A DNA stretch of 64,000 nucleotides from Ochrobactrum sp. Marseille-Q0166. Lineage in GTDB: Bacteria; Pseudomonadota; Alphaproteobacteria; Rhizobiales; Rhizobiaceae. This document shows, in pieces, positions 1 to 8,110 of the stretch. The stretch spans positions 2,156,501 to 2,220,500 of the forward strand of contig NZ_JACJUO010000001.1 of the NCBI RefSeq assembly GCF_014397025.1, in the 5' to 3' direction. The position numbers and the translations under genes are program-made. The notes under the pieces were generated by a model that did no database searches, was not told the DNA's origin, and saw only the letters and a program-made list of their open reading frames with translations. How positions within the stretch are numbered: the first letter of the stretch is position 1; each line of letters begins with the position of its first letter.

Positions 1-126
1 AAGTTCCTTCTTGATGTTTTCAGCACGCTCATCCAGTGAGCGACCGATCATGCCAGGAACCTTCAGGTAAACAATCAGTGCTATGAAGAGAATAAGCGCA
101 ACAAGCGCCCAAAATGTTGAATCCAT
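1..126 (-). CDS. atpF: F0F1 ATP synthase subunit b (N-terminal part)
   Basis: First 42 residues of an F0 subunit b, cut off by the left window edge. The start ATG (124-126) follows a GGAG ribosome-binding site. The N-terminus has one hydrophobic helix (about residues 5-23) followed by a charged stretch that would begin the long peripheral-stalk coiled coil. It lies 10 nt downstream of the b' gene, as expected in the alphaproteobacterial order atpI-B-E-b'-b. In the family, b and b' form a heterodimeric stator that links F0 to the F1 head at the inner membrane. Confidence 0.9.
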   Translation of the reverse strand, partial: MDSTFWALVALILFIALIVYLKVPGMIGRSLDERAENIKKEL

Positions 127-136
127 TTTCGTCTCC

Positions 137-754
137 TCAGGCGTTTGCGGTTTTGACTGCTGCGGTCACGTCGGCCTTGTCGGCCTTGGTTCCCAGAAGC
201 TGCTCAACAATCGCAGACGTGGTTTCTTCAGCGATCGTACCGACATCGCTCATGGCCTTCGCCTTGATCGCTGCGATACGTTCTTCAGCTTCGGCCAGCT
301 TGCCTTCGAGTGCAGCTTCAGCAGCGGCACGTTCAGCATTCGCTTCGCCCTTGCCTTTTTCGCGGGCAGCTTCGGCGATCGAAGCAGCCTTGGTGCGGGC
401 AGCGGCCAGTTCCTGCTCATAAGCAGCAATGGCGTTGTCAGCATCCTGCTTGAGGCGGGCGGCCTGCTCGAGATCCTGTGCAATACGGTCACGACGGTTT
501 TCGATCACGCCACCAATGCGCGGGAGAACCACGCGCGACAGGAACAGATAGAAAAGACCGAAAGTGATCGCCAGCCACAGAAGCTGCGATGCGTAATGGG
601 TGGAATCGAACGGCGGGAATACGCCGCTGCCGTGTCCGGCATCGTGCGCGACCCCGGTTTCGGTGTGCACAGCATCGGCTGCGCCGTGCTCGCCAGCAGC
701 TGGTGCCGGTTGCGATTCGGTGGCGGTTTGGGCAAACGCCGTGGACACGAACAT
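137..754 (-). CDS. atpF': F0F1 ATP synthase subunit b'
   Basis: A 205-residue protein of the F0 b/b' family. It has an N-terminal Ala/Thr/Pro/His-rich segment of about 55 residues, one membrane helix (about residues 57-75, around [15 protein letters not shown]), and a long Ala/Glu/Lys-rich helix (about 80-185) that would form the peripheral stalk. The start ATG follows AAGGGG. It sits between atpE and the second b-type gene, which marks it as the b' of photosynthetic-bacterium and alphaproteobacterial type rather than a duplicated b. It would act as half of the stator heterodimer in the inner membrane. Confidence 0.92.
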   Translation of the reverse strand: MFVSTAFAQTATESQPAPAAGEHGAADAVHTETGVAHDAGHGSGVFPPFDSTHYASQLLWLAITFGLFYLFLSRVVLPRIGGVIENRRDRIAQDLEQAARLKQDADNAIAAYEQELAAARTKAASIAEAAREKGKGEANAERAAAEAALEGKLAEAEERIAAIKAKAMSDVGTIAEETTSAIVEQLLGTKADKADVTAAVKTANA

Positions 755-898
755 CCAGATTTCCCCTTTAATCCAGCATATTCTTAGCGGAAAGAATTTC
801 CGGTTCTAAACATGCTCACTCAGACTTCATATGCAAAGGCCAGCCGCGCTGCATTTCAAGATACAGATCGCGGCAGGCCAGTTTCTTGCAACTGTTTA

Positions 899-1126
899 TT
901 AAACAGCGAAGAGGAGCAGAAGCGCGATGAGCAGCGAGAAGATGCCCAGAGCTTCCGTCACTGCGAAACCGAATACCAGACGGCCGAACTGGCTGTCAGC
1001 AGCGGATGGGTTACGCAGAGCGCCCGAGAGATAGCTACCGAAAATGTTGCCGAGGCCGAGAGCCGTACCGGCCATACCGAAACAGGCGAGACCGGCGCCG
1101 ATGTACTTTGCTGCTTCCGCTTCCAT
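899..1126 (-). CDS. atpE: F0F1 ATP synthase subunit c
   Basis: A 75-residue proteolipid of the F0 c-ring: two hydrophobic hairpin helices with a polar loop (RNPSAADSQ) and the proton-binding Glu in the second helix ([10 protein letters not shown]). The glycine-rich first helix ([12 protein letters not shown]) is typical for helix packing in the ring. The start was placed at ATG 1124-1126 because AAGGAG lies just upstream; an in-frame start 8 codons earlier has no such site. The gap to atpB carries a palindromic repeat (1251-1294). Confidence 0.96.
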   Translation of the reverse strand: MEAEAAKYIGAGLACFGMAGTALGLGNIFGSYLSGALRNPSAADSQFGRLVFGFAVTEALGIFSLLIALLLLFAV

Positions 1127-1250
1127 GTTAAAGCTCCTTCTGGATTGCAAATTAGTGCGGATTTCTGTTCTGGCGGAAACCCGCCGGCGAGAACCTCAAA
1201 GCGCATTACTTACAGTTTTGATGCAAAGCGCTTTAAATCTTTTCATAACG

Positions 1251-1294
1251 CATGTTGTTGTCGGAAAACCGGTAAACCACTTTTCCGCAACATG
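1251..1294. repeat. RIME-like palindromic repeat, copy 1 (between atpB and atpE)
   Basis: A mosaic palindrome. The outer arms CATGTTG (1251-1257) and CAACATG (1288-1294) enclose the inner arms CGGAAAA (1262-1268) and TTTTCCG (1281-1287). An AT-rich flank with GCGCTTTAAA lies at 1228-1238. The same core recurs at 9661-9685, 10619-10665 and 38822-38866, so it is a dispersed family resembling the short intergenic mosaic repeats of Rhizobiales. Here it begins 3 nt after the atpB stop inside an operon, so it must be transcribed as a hairpin. Confidence 0.8.
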
Positions 1295-1297
1295 CTT

Positions 1298-2047
1298 TTA
1301 GTGACCCGGATGTACTGCGTCGTTGATGTACATGCAGGTGAGAACCGTGAAGACGTAGGCCTGGAGGAATGCAACCAGGAACTCAAGCGCGGTGATCGCG
1401 ACCGTCATGATCAGAGGCAGGATAGCGCCGCCAACACCCAGTGCACCAAGCGAGCTCAGCGAGACAACGAAGCCTGCGAAAACCTTGAGTGTGATGTGAC
1501 CTGCCAGCATGTTCGCAAAGAGACGAACAGAGAGGCTGATTGGGCGCGAAAGGAAGGAAATGATTTCAATGGCGACAACCAGAGGCACAATAATACCTGG
1601 AACGCCGCTTGGCACGAACAGCTTCAAAAAGCCCAGACCATGCTTGTAGAAACCATAAATGATGACCGTACCGATAACCAGCAAAGCCAGCGCAAAGGTT
1701 ACGATGATCTGACTTGTTACAGTGTAGAAATAAGGGAACAGACCAATGAAGTTTGCAACCAGCACGAACATAAACAGCGAGAAGACAAAGGGGAAGAACT
1801 TCATACCCTTTGAACCAGCCGAATCTCGCAGGCTAGACGCCACAAATTCGTAGGCCATTTCCGAAACCGACTGCAAGCGACTTGGGATCAGTCCGCGGCT
1901 CGAAGACGTAAAATAGAGAAAGCCGGATGCAAGCACGACAGTCGCGACCATAAAGGCCGAAACATTGGTAAACGACAGGTCTACACCACCGATGTCGATC
2001 GGGATCAACCGGGATACCTGGAACTGATGGATCGGATCGTTGGCCAA
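1298..2047 (-). CDS. atpB: F0F1 ATP synthase subunit a
   Basis: A 249-residue polytopic membrane protein of the ATP synthase a family, which forms the two half-channels that deliver protons to the c-ring. The diagnostic region in the fourth helix is visible ([13 protein letters not shown], containing the essential Arg), as is the C-terminal helix [14 protein letters not shown]. The start is an unusual TTG (2045-2047), five bases after GAGG, reading MANDPIHQF. The gene is separated from atpI by about 106 nt and from atpE by the palindromic repeat. Confidence 0.95.
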   Translation of the reverse strand: MANDPIHQFQVSRLIPIDIGGVDLSFTNVSAFMVATVVLASGFLYFTSSSRGLIPSRLQSVSEMAYEFVASSLRDSAGSKGMKFFPFVFSLFMFVLVANFIGLFPYFYTVTSQIIVTFALALLVIGTVIIYGFYKHGLGFLKLFVPSGVPGIIVPLVVAIEIISFLSRPISLSVRLFANMLAGHITLKVFAGFVVSLSSLGALGVGGAILPLIMTVAITALEFLVAFLQAYVFTVLTCMYINDAVHPGH

Positions 2048-2153
2048 CTTAACCTCGTCTGTCGTTCCTGCCCTAAGGCGTTTCAGTCTCGGGCAAAGCG
2101 CCCACTTTTCTCACATGTCTATACGCGAACATTTTCGTGATGTCCGCGAAGAC

Positions 2154-2552
2154 TTATTCCTTATCGCTCTTTTCCACGCTAGACTTAATGTTGCCTTGAT
2201 CAGCAACATAACCTGCGGAACGGAGCACATTGAGGGTGCCAGCACCAAAGCCCAGAAGGAGAAAGATGATCAACCCCCACGGCGATGTACCTGCGTAGCG
2301 ATCAAGAGCCCAACCGATCACCGCACCGACCACAATTCCAGCGATGAATTCACTGGAGAGTTTCATGGCCTGTGCGACGGAACTGGATGTCTCCGATCGC
2401 TCATCCTCGGAAGCTGGCGGCTTGAGTAAACCTTTTTTGGCCAGTTCGGCCTCAAGGCGATTCAAACGCTGATCCAACCCCCCGGAAACAGTTTCACTGC
2501 CTGCATTCTTGCTTGTGCCGGATAGCTTTCCCGGTTCAGTGCCGCTCGTCAT
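2154..2552 (-). CDS. atpI: ATP synthase assembly protein AtpI
   Basis: A 132-residue AtpI/Fe-S-type F0 accessory protein. It has a hydrophilic N-terminal half (about residues 1-65) and two membrane helices around FIAGIVVGAVIGWALDR and PWGLIIFLLLGFGAGTLNV. AtpI proteins assist c-ring assembly and Mg2+ handling. The start was set at the ATG (2550-2552) preceded by AAGGAG; a longer reading frame runs further upstream without a ribosome-binding site. It is the first gene of the F0 operon, so the operon promoter should lie in 2553-2870. Confidence 0.9.
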   Translation of the reverse strand: MTSGTEPGKLSGTSKNAGSETVSGGLDQRLNRLEAELAKKGLLKPPASEDERSETSSSVAQAMKLSSEFIAGIVVGAVIGWALDRYAGTSPWGLIIFLLLGFGAGTLNVLRSAGYVADQGNIKSSVEKSDKE

Positions 2553-2870
2553 TGGCAGCTCCTTTTTGCAAGAAACGCGGACGTTAAAAGCCCATTTCCA
2601 AGTTGCGCGCAACATATTGACACACCGCCCGCTAGTCAAGGCAGTCAAGCGGTTGCTCCAGAAGGTTTTTTCTATTGGAAATACAATAAGTTAGCTATTA
2701 GTGCGACTCATTTTCCGCTCAAAGCCGATTATCCCGCAGCAATTCGGCTCAAAAATTGGAATCGAATTGAGCGGTGGTCAGCCCATAGATTCATCATTGT
2801 GCTCGCGTTTCAAGCGAGCATTCGGACAAATAAATGTGTCCGAAATTGATATCATCTGACAGAAACTTGA
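2553..2870. other. Intergenic region: F0 operon promoter side and hairpins behind the SleB-type gene
   Basis: 318 bases without a gene. The part next to atpI should hold the F0 promoter, although no clear consensus was recognised. Near the other end are two hairpins: GCTCGC/GCGAGC (2801-2806/2814-2819) and TTCGGACA/TGTCCGAA (2821-2828/2837-2844). They lie just downstream of the minus-strand hydrolase gene and are plausible terminators, though without a long T run. Confidence 0.5.
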
Positions 2871-4163
2871 TCAGCTCCAGCCGCCGCCATAAGTACGGTA
2901 AAACACATGAAGTCCGATCTTTGTCATCTTCTTCATGGTCGGCGCCCAGAAAGGGCTGACATAAGTCGCGTGATAATGCGTGGATGAGCCAACTTCCGGC
3001 AGCCATATCTGACCAGCGGTGACGGTCTTCGCAACCTGCTGCGCCATACGCCATTGTGGAATCTCGGTTACCCGGTGCTTCTGCCCGTCACAGGCAAATG
3101 AGAACTGACATGCGTTAAGCCAGTTCTGATTCTGATAAACAACGCCACAGATGGTTCCTGGATAGGCGGGGTTACGCACACGGTTGAGCACGACCTGTGC
3201 AACAGCCACCTGGCCTTTTACGCTCTCACCACGCGCTTCGTAATATACCGCTTCCGCAAGACACTTCTGCTCTTTGGTGCCAAATGATTCTGCTGGCAAA
3301 GGCGTTGCAGCCCAGGCATGGTCCTGATCACTGATCGGCGGCACGAAGCGGCCGCTATCTGCTTCAGGCGTCAAGATGCTCTCAAAGGGAGAGGTTTTGC
3401 CATAGTCCGGCTTGGAAGGCGCATAGCCCAACGCGAGAACGTCGGGCTGATCATTGTTGATGAGCTTTGCCAGTTGCACGGGCAGATTCGGTTTGGGTTT
3501 GGGTGGTTTGACCGCGTGAAATGCCATCGCGATCTCGACCTCCTTGCCCTCGACACTGGACTTGGAGAAGGCCATGCGCGCGTCAATCTTTTCACGAGGC
3601 GCGGTGATCATGCTGATCTTCTCAAACATGCTGCCTGCATTGAAAGATCGTGCCGGCGCCTTCGGCTTCACAGAAACAAGGCGGTTGGTCTTATCGGAGC
3701 GATTGATCCGGTTTTCATCGGGATTGGGATCGTCGACCCCTAGCTTTGCGGTCTTCTTGCCGCCAGAAAGGGCAACACGACCAATACCCGGAACTTCAAT
3801 ACCGCCGCTGGAAATGCTGCCAGTCACTGTCGTTGCATCCACAAAAGGCATTTCTGCCTGATGCAGCGAACCGACGGGAGCCTTCGCGACAAAAGCAGTC
3901 CAGCGATGACCGGCCACGTCAGCCGCTGGCACAAGGCTGGCCATATCCTGAAAGGCGATTGCGTTTGAGTTGAACAGGTAGGTAATGGCGGCCAGAATGA
4001 GCGGCACCAGGCGATGTGGCTTATGAACAACCTGACGCGGTTTCGCGCGTACAGCGTAATAGCGACCATCCTCGGGGCAATAACCCGTAACCGGATAGTG
4101 CCATACCGGTTCGGCAGCGGCCTTTGACCGGCCAAACAACGCTTGTATGGAACCAAAACGCAC
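2871..4163 (-). CDS. SleB/CwlJ-type cell wall hydrolase, membrane-anchored
   Basis: A 430-residue protein whose last 130 or so residues form a Hydrolase_2 (SleB/CwlJ) domain. Visible landmarks are CLAEAVYYEARGES with the conserved Glu, QVVLNRV, CQFSF and the C-terminal THYHATYVSPFW. In non-sporing alphaproteobacteria these domains act on peptidoglycan. One hydrophobic segment near residues 50-65 suggests an inner-membrane anchor, followed by a low-complexity linker of about 200 residues. The start was set at GTG 4161-4163, six bases after GGAG; TTG codons further upstream lack that spacing. It is divergent from the small secreted-protein gene at 4385. Confidence 0.82.
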   Translation of the reverse strand: MRFGSIQALFGRSKAAAEPVWHYPVTGYCPEDGRYYAVRAKPRQVVHKPHRLVPLILAAITYLFNSNAIAFQDMASLVPAADVAGHRWTAFVAKAPVGSLHQAEMPFVDATTVTGSISSGGIEVPGIGRVALSGGKKTAKLGVDDPNPDENRINRSDKTNRLVSVKPKAPARSFNAGSMFEKISMITAPREKIDARMAFSKSSVEGKEVEIAMAFHAVKPPKPKPNLPVQLAKLINNDQPDVLALGYAPSKPDYGKTSPFESILTPEADSGRFVPPISDQDHAWAATPLPAESFGTKEQKCLAEAVYYEARGESVKGQVAVAQVVLNRVRNPAYPGTICGVVYQNQNWLNACQFSFACDGQKHRVTEIPQWRMAQQVAKTVTAGQIWLPEVGSSTHYHATYVSPFWAPTMKKMTKIGLHVFYRTYGGGWS

Positions 4164-4384
4164 CGCTAACTCCACTCGCAACAATTACTTAACTATAGCG
4201 AATAATGGAGTATTAACCTTGATGGAACGTTAACGAGACTTTGTTTACTCTTTGAAAAGATTGATTAATTTTGAATTAATACTAATTCCGGAGGTTTGTT
4301 TTCATTTGCTTTTTTAGCTCCATCAATGGCAAATGTACAAACGCCGTGTTGAATGTGGCGAACAAAATATTTGGGCTGTTTGGT

Positions 4385-4819
4385 ATGATCCGCACAAAGA
4401 TCGGCAAGGCATTAACCGCATGGTTCATGACCCTCCCCTTTACGACTTCATATGTTTACGCTGAAAATGCGCCGCGAACCGTCATTCTTGCTGATACGCC
4501 CAAGATCACACGCTGGGCCACGATTCATCAGAAGCCTGATCCCGCATACAGCGATCCTTATTATCATCTGGAAGCATTCGAGCATAAGAAAGGTGATAAG
4601 CCTTGGACGTTCGAACGGCTCACATATCATATGGTGATTACGCCGGAGGCGCTGAAAAACAGCCGTAATGATAAAAAGGCCAAGACCTATGCTTATAAGG
4701 ATGTCGAGTTCTGGATCACCTATAAGTATTGGCGTGACAATCCCGATAGTCGCCACGAAACGCCGGTTTGTAAAACAAGCATTACGGACTGCCTTGAACA
4801 GGCCACAGAGCGAAATTAA
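4385..4819 (+). CDS. Exported protein of unknown function
   Basis: A 144-residue protein not firmly recognised. From ATG 4385 it has a plausible Sec signal: positive start (MIRTKIGK), a hydrophobic core and a likely cut after YVYA near residue 26. A GTG start at 4346 is also open but gives a poorer signal peptide. The mature part is rich in Tyr, Trp and Lys and contains two Cys near the end (VCKTSITDC) that could form a disulfide. It lies 9 nt before an L,D-transpeptidase gene on the same strand, so the two are probably co-transcribed and both act in the periplasm. Confidence 0.72.
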   Translation: MIRTKIGKALTAWFMTLPFTTSYVYAENAPRTVILADTPKITRWATIHQKPDPAYSDPYYHLEAFEHKKGDKPWTFERLTYHMVITPEALKNSRNDKKAKTYAYKDVEFWITYKYWRDNPDSRHETPVCKTSITDCLEQATERN

Positions 4820-4828
4820 GCGGGCAAC

Positions 4829-5371
4829 ATGATCAAGAAAACCCTCTTCGCCATCGTCGTCATTGCTGTTGCTCTGTTTGGCTATACAAAAGTCATGGCG
4901 CGTATCGGTTCGGGTGAGCCGCCACAGCCCGTTCCCACCGAACAACAAGCTGATGCCATTCAGGTCAATAAAGGCGAGCGCCGATTGACCCTGCTTCGCG
5001 ATGGCGTCGTGATTGGCACATATCGCATTGCGCTTGGTGGTAATGGCGATGGCGGACACAAGACGCGCGAAGGCGATCAAAAAACACCGGAAGGCGCTTA
5101 CATCATCGACTGGCGCAACCCGCGCTCAATGGCACATTTGAGCCTGCATGTTTCCTATCCGAATGCAGCAGACCAGAGTGCCGCCGATACGGCCGGTCAT
5201 TCGCCCGGCGGAAATATCATGATCCACGGCCTGCCCAACGGCTGGGGTTGGCTGGCACCCGTGCATCATCTCTGGGACTGGACAGATGGCTGCATCGGCG
5301 TGACCAATGCTGAAATGCGCGAAATCTGGTCGAAAGTGCCGAACGCCACGCCAATCAGTATCCTACCTTAA
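4829..5371 (+). CDS. L,D-transpeptidase (YkuD domain), short form
   Basis: A 180-residue YkuD-domain protein. It starts with a single hydrophobic segment (residues 4-21), a signal peptide or anchor. The catalytic motif is intact: HG in MIHGLPNG and the nucleophile in DWTDGCIGV (Cys about residue 155). Family members make 3-3 cross-links in peptidoglycan or attach outer-membrane proteins to it. A stretch INKGERRLTLLRDG-like (MQVNKGERRLTLLRDG region, about residues 45-60) is the usual beginning of the domain. It follows the exported protein at 4385 with a 9-nt gap. Confidence 0.87.
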   Translation: MIKKTLFAIVVIAVALFGYTKVMARIGSGEPPQPVPTEQQADAIQVNKGERRLTLLRDGVVIGTYRIALGGNGDGGHKTREGDQKTPEGAYIIDWRNPRSMAHLSLHVSYPNAADQSAADTAGHSPGGNIMIHGLPNGWGWLAPVHHLWDWTDGCIGVTNAEMREIWSKVPNATPISILP

Positions 5372-5419
5372 AAAAATCGTGCTAAACTCGCCAAGACATT
5401 TGGTCATGGAGGGGATTTC

Positions 5420-5842
5420 ATGTCTGGGACGGTTAAAACTGCTTTGGTTTTTGGCCTGTTGCTGAGTGTAACAATCGGGTCAGCAAACTCTGCCGTCACA
5501 AAGTCGGCTTGCAGTGGAGTGACAACAACGATCACCAAACAGCAAAAAGCGGATTATGCGGCGCTGATTGCCACGAGCCTTGGCAAAAAAGTCAAATCTG
5601 CGTCGGTCAAAATCAATTCATTCATGCAGTACGAGAATTGGGCTATCGTCTACGCAGACGTACCGGTCGCTGATCCCGGCTACTTCTTTTTCGACCTTTC
5701 ATCGAAGACTCCAAAATATAAGGATGTTTGGGGCGGCATAGCTGATGAAAGTGAAATTCCAGATATCGTAAAATGGGCCAAGGGCATTGGTGCCAACGAA
5801 AAAATCGCAGATTGTTTCGCGAGAACGGTGGCCGATTCTTGA
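5420..5842 (+). CDS. Small secreted protein of unknown function
   Basis: A 140-residue protein with a strong ribosome-binding site (GGAGGGG) and a Sec signal peptide (residues 1-24, cut near ANSA). The mature part has two Cys (one near the mature N-terminus in SACSG, one near the C-terminus in ADCFA) that could pair. No family was recognised. It lies 48 nt after the L,D-transpeptidase gene and could belong to the same transcript. It converges with the Hsp70-like gene, leaving only 17 nt between stops. Confidence 0.75.
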   Translation: MSGTVKTALVFGLLLSVTIGSANSAVTKSACSGVTTTITKQQKADYAALIATSLGKKVKSASVKINSFMQYENWAIVYADVPVADPGYFFFDLSSKTPKYKDVWGGIADESEIPDIVKWAKGIGANEKIADCFARTVADS

Positions 5843-5859
5843 GTTGAAACTCAACTGGA

Positions 5860-7185
5860 TCACACTGGTCGCTTAACCGTCCATCGTTCAATGTCTGCAC
5901 TCTGGCCAATCAGGGCCAGGCCATTGGCAATCGAATCAAACTGGTTCGAACTTGTGACCATCGCATCCGGAAAACGCTTCTCGAAAGCGGTACGGATCGC
6001 AGGCACAAAGGAGGTGCCGCCAGTCAGAAATACGCGGTCGATGCCATCGAAAGTCAGCCCGGCATTTTCCACCGCTTGCTCGACAGACTGCTCGATATTC
6101 GCAACATCTTCGGCAATCCAGTTATCAAAATCATTGCGGGTAATATCAGCCCTGATTTCGAAATCATCCGCCTTAAAATGAAGCTCGGAAATTCTTTCCG
6201 ATGACAAACGCACTTTAAGATTGGAGACGGCGCGATAGATCTCATAACCATAATCGTTCTCGATCAAGTTGATGAAATGTTCCAACGGTTCAGGATCGAC
6301 AGCGTTTTTGGCGAGATCGGTCAGCGCACGAATGGTTGCCGGGGAGTTCATCAGGAATAACGTGTTCCAGCGAGCGAAGTTCGCATAATAATGTCGTGGT
6401 ATCGGCAAGCGCTTGCCGAAGGACTTATATTCCCCATTCTTGCCAAGCAGCGGCGACACCGCATTGTCGATGATACGATAATCGAATGTATCGCCAGCAA
6501 TCCCGAGACCTGTCTGACTGAGAGGCGTGAAACTCAAGCCATTCGCGCCCACATCAAATCGCACAATAGAAAAGTCGCTCGTGCCACCACCAAAGTCCGC
6601 AACCAGAACCGTTGATTGAGTTTTCAGTTCCTGCGCATAGAAATATGCCGCTGCCACCGGCTCGTAGACATAATGAATATCTGTGAAGCCAAAAGCGCGG
6701 AAAGCTTTTTCATAACGCTGCATGGCAAGCTCTTCATCCGGGGTTGCCCCTGCAAAGATAACGGGTCGTCCAATGACAACCCGATTACCCTTTGGAGGCA
6801 GACGATCACCAAGACGCGCTGCAACGGATTGGAGAAACGTCTCCAGAATATCTTCAAACTTGAAACGCTTGCCGAACACCGGTGTGTCGGTGAAGGACTT
6901 TTGAGCCGCAAATGTCTTGAAAGATTGCAGCATACGGGTTGAATGCGGCGCGTTGACGAATGCATCCATTGCCCAAGGTCCGCTTTCCGACATGCGTTCG
7001 CCGGTTTCGCGATCTTGCCAGAAGCATAGAATTGAGCGATAGCCGGTAATATCCACACCATCCTTTGGCACGCTTAACACTGCTGTCGAACCATCACGTG
7101 AGGCCAACGACAGAACAGTGTTTGTCGTACCAAAGTCGATGCCCATCGTGACACCGCTGAACTGGCTCTCGCTAACTGTCGTCAT
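5860..7185 (-). CDS. Hsp70-family ATPase lacking the substrate-binding domain (YegD-like)
   Basis: A 441-residue protein comprising essentially only an Hsp70/actin-type ATPase domain. Phosphate-1 is seen in GIDFGTTNTVLSLA, phosphate-2 in VADFGGGTSDFSI and the adenosine loop in VFLTGGTSFVPA. DnaK proteins are about 640 residues, so the peptide-binding and lid domains are absent, as in the YegD group. The start ATG (7183-7185) follows AGAGGC; an earlier in-frame start is 22 codons upstream without support. Substrate and partner are unknown. It stands alone, convergent with 5420 and divergent from the SDR gene. Confidence 0.85.
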   Translation of the reverse strand: MTTVSESQFSGVTMGIDFGTTNTVLSLASRDGSTAVLSVPKDGVDITGYRSILCFWQDRETGERMSESGPWAMDAFVNAPHSTRMLQSFKTFAAQKSFTDTPVFGKRFKFEDILETFLQSVAARLGDRLPPKGNRVVIGRPVIFAGATPDEELAMQRYEKAFRAFGFTDIHYVYEPVAAAYFYAQELKTQSTVLVADFGGGTSDFSIVRFDVGANGLSFTPLSQTGLGIAGDTFDYRIIDNAVSPLLGKNGEYKSFGKRLPIPRHYYANFARWNTLFLMNSPATIRALTDLAKNAVDPEPLEHFINLIENDYGYEIYRAVSNLKVRLSSERISELHFKADDFEIRADITRNDFDNWIAEDVANIEQSVEQAVENAGLTFDGIDRVFLTGGTSFVPAIRTAFEKRFPDAMVTSSNQFDSIANGLALIGQSADIERWTVKRPV

Positions 7186-7313
7186 AATCTGCCTCTGGGA
7201 ATGGGGGATTTCAGGAGGCGGCGAAGTAGCAGACCGATTAGAGTTTCTCAAGGCACGAAAGTAGAATAAGAGGCACGCAGAATTCTATACCAGATAATAT
7301 GAAGGAGCTCCCC

Positions 7314-8060
7314 ATGTGCCGCATGGAAAATGCAACCGCAGTCGTAACCGGTGCTGCGCGTGGTCTGGGTGCAGCACTTGCATTTTCGCTGGCCAAGGCC
7401 GGGTGCGATGTGGTGATTTGCGGCCGCAGCCGGGAAGCACTGGAAATCACCGCGCAGAATATCGCAGAGCTTACCGGACGAAAGGTCGAAACGGTGCAGG
7501 TCGATCTTGCCGATAATGCAAGCGTTGCGACTGCGATCGACACCATTGCGAAAAAGCATGCGGCAATCGACATTCTGATCAACAATGGCGCAATGTGGCT
7601 TGAAGACCGACAGGAAGACTATTCAGAGGCGGAAGTTGCAGGCGTCATCAATGCTGCCGTCACCGGAACATTTCTGTTCACACAAGGGTTGCTGCCGCTT
7701 CTCAACGCATCGGTGCGACCCGATATTGTCACCATCGGCTCGATCAGTGGTCTACCGAATGCAGCTTTACAGACGGTTTCTCTGCCGTTCTATGCAGCAA
7801 AACGCGCACAGGCTGCACTTGCTGACGGCCTGCGGCAAAAGCTTGCTGGAACGCCCGTGCGCTCCATCGTCGTTCATCCGCCTTATCTTGAAGATGCATC
7901 GCCGCTGGACGACAACTGGGAAGCTTCCGCCCATCGACAAAAGGGGGAAGCGGCTACCAGTCGCGATATTGTCGAATCGGTCTTGTTCGCATTGACACGC
8001 CCGCGTCATGTCACCTTGTCGATCACAGTCGATGCTGATGAAGGCGGTTTGTTTGGCTAA
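7314..8060 (+). CDS. SDR-family oxidoreductase with atypical active site
   Basis: A 248-residue short-chain dehydrogenase/reductase. The nucleotide motif VTGAARGLGAAL and the NNGA motif are present. The catalytic block reads SISG followed by FYAAKRAQ, so the usual YxxxK is YxxxR here, and the Lys sits one position early. NADPH preference is possible from the CGRS segment after beta-2. The start was set at ATG 7314 because AAGGAG ends 6 nt upstream; an ATG 15 nt earlier overlaps that site. The substrate is unknown and no neighbouring pathway helps. It ends at a bidirectional terminator. Confidence 0.83.
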   Translation: MCRMENATAVVTGAARGLGAALAFSLAKAGCDVVICGRSREALEITAQNIAELTGRKVETVQVDLADNASVATAIDTIAKKHAAIDILINNGAMWLEDRQEDYSEAEVAGVINAAVTGTFLFTQGLLPLLNASVRPDIVTIGSISGLPNAALQTVSLPFYAAKRAQAALADGLRQKLAGTPVRSIVVHPPYLEDASPLDDNWEASAHRQKGEAATSRDIVESVLFALTRPRHVTLSITVDADEGGLFG

Positions 8061-8081
8061 CCAAGCTATGCACTTAAAGAG

Positions 8082-8107
8082 AAAGCCCGGTTTCATAACC
8101 GGGCTTT
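8082..8107. terminator. Bidirectional terminator between SDR gene and der
   Basis: A perfect 11-bp stem (8082-8092 with 8097-8107) and a TCAT loop lie between the convergent SDR and der genes. A T run follows on the plus strand and a T-rich stretch (TTTCTCTTT) on the minus strand, so it can end both transcripts. Confidence 0.9.
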
Positions 8108-8110
8108 TAC

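Noticed and set aside
83..787. Long plus-strand frame opposite the b' gene
   Set aside because: It is the complement of a clear ATP synthase b' gene; its translation is low-complexity and has no family features.
812..1813. 333-codon plus-strand frame across atpE and atpB
   Set aside because: It is antisense to two certain genes and the repeat; the composition (Gln, Arg, Asn-rich) is that of a reverse complement.
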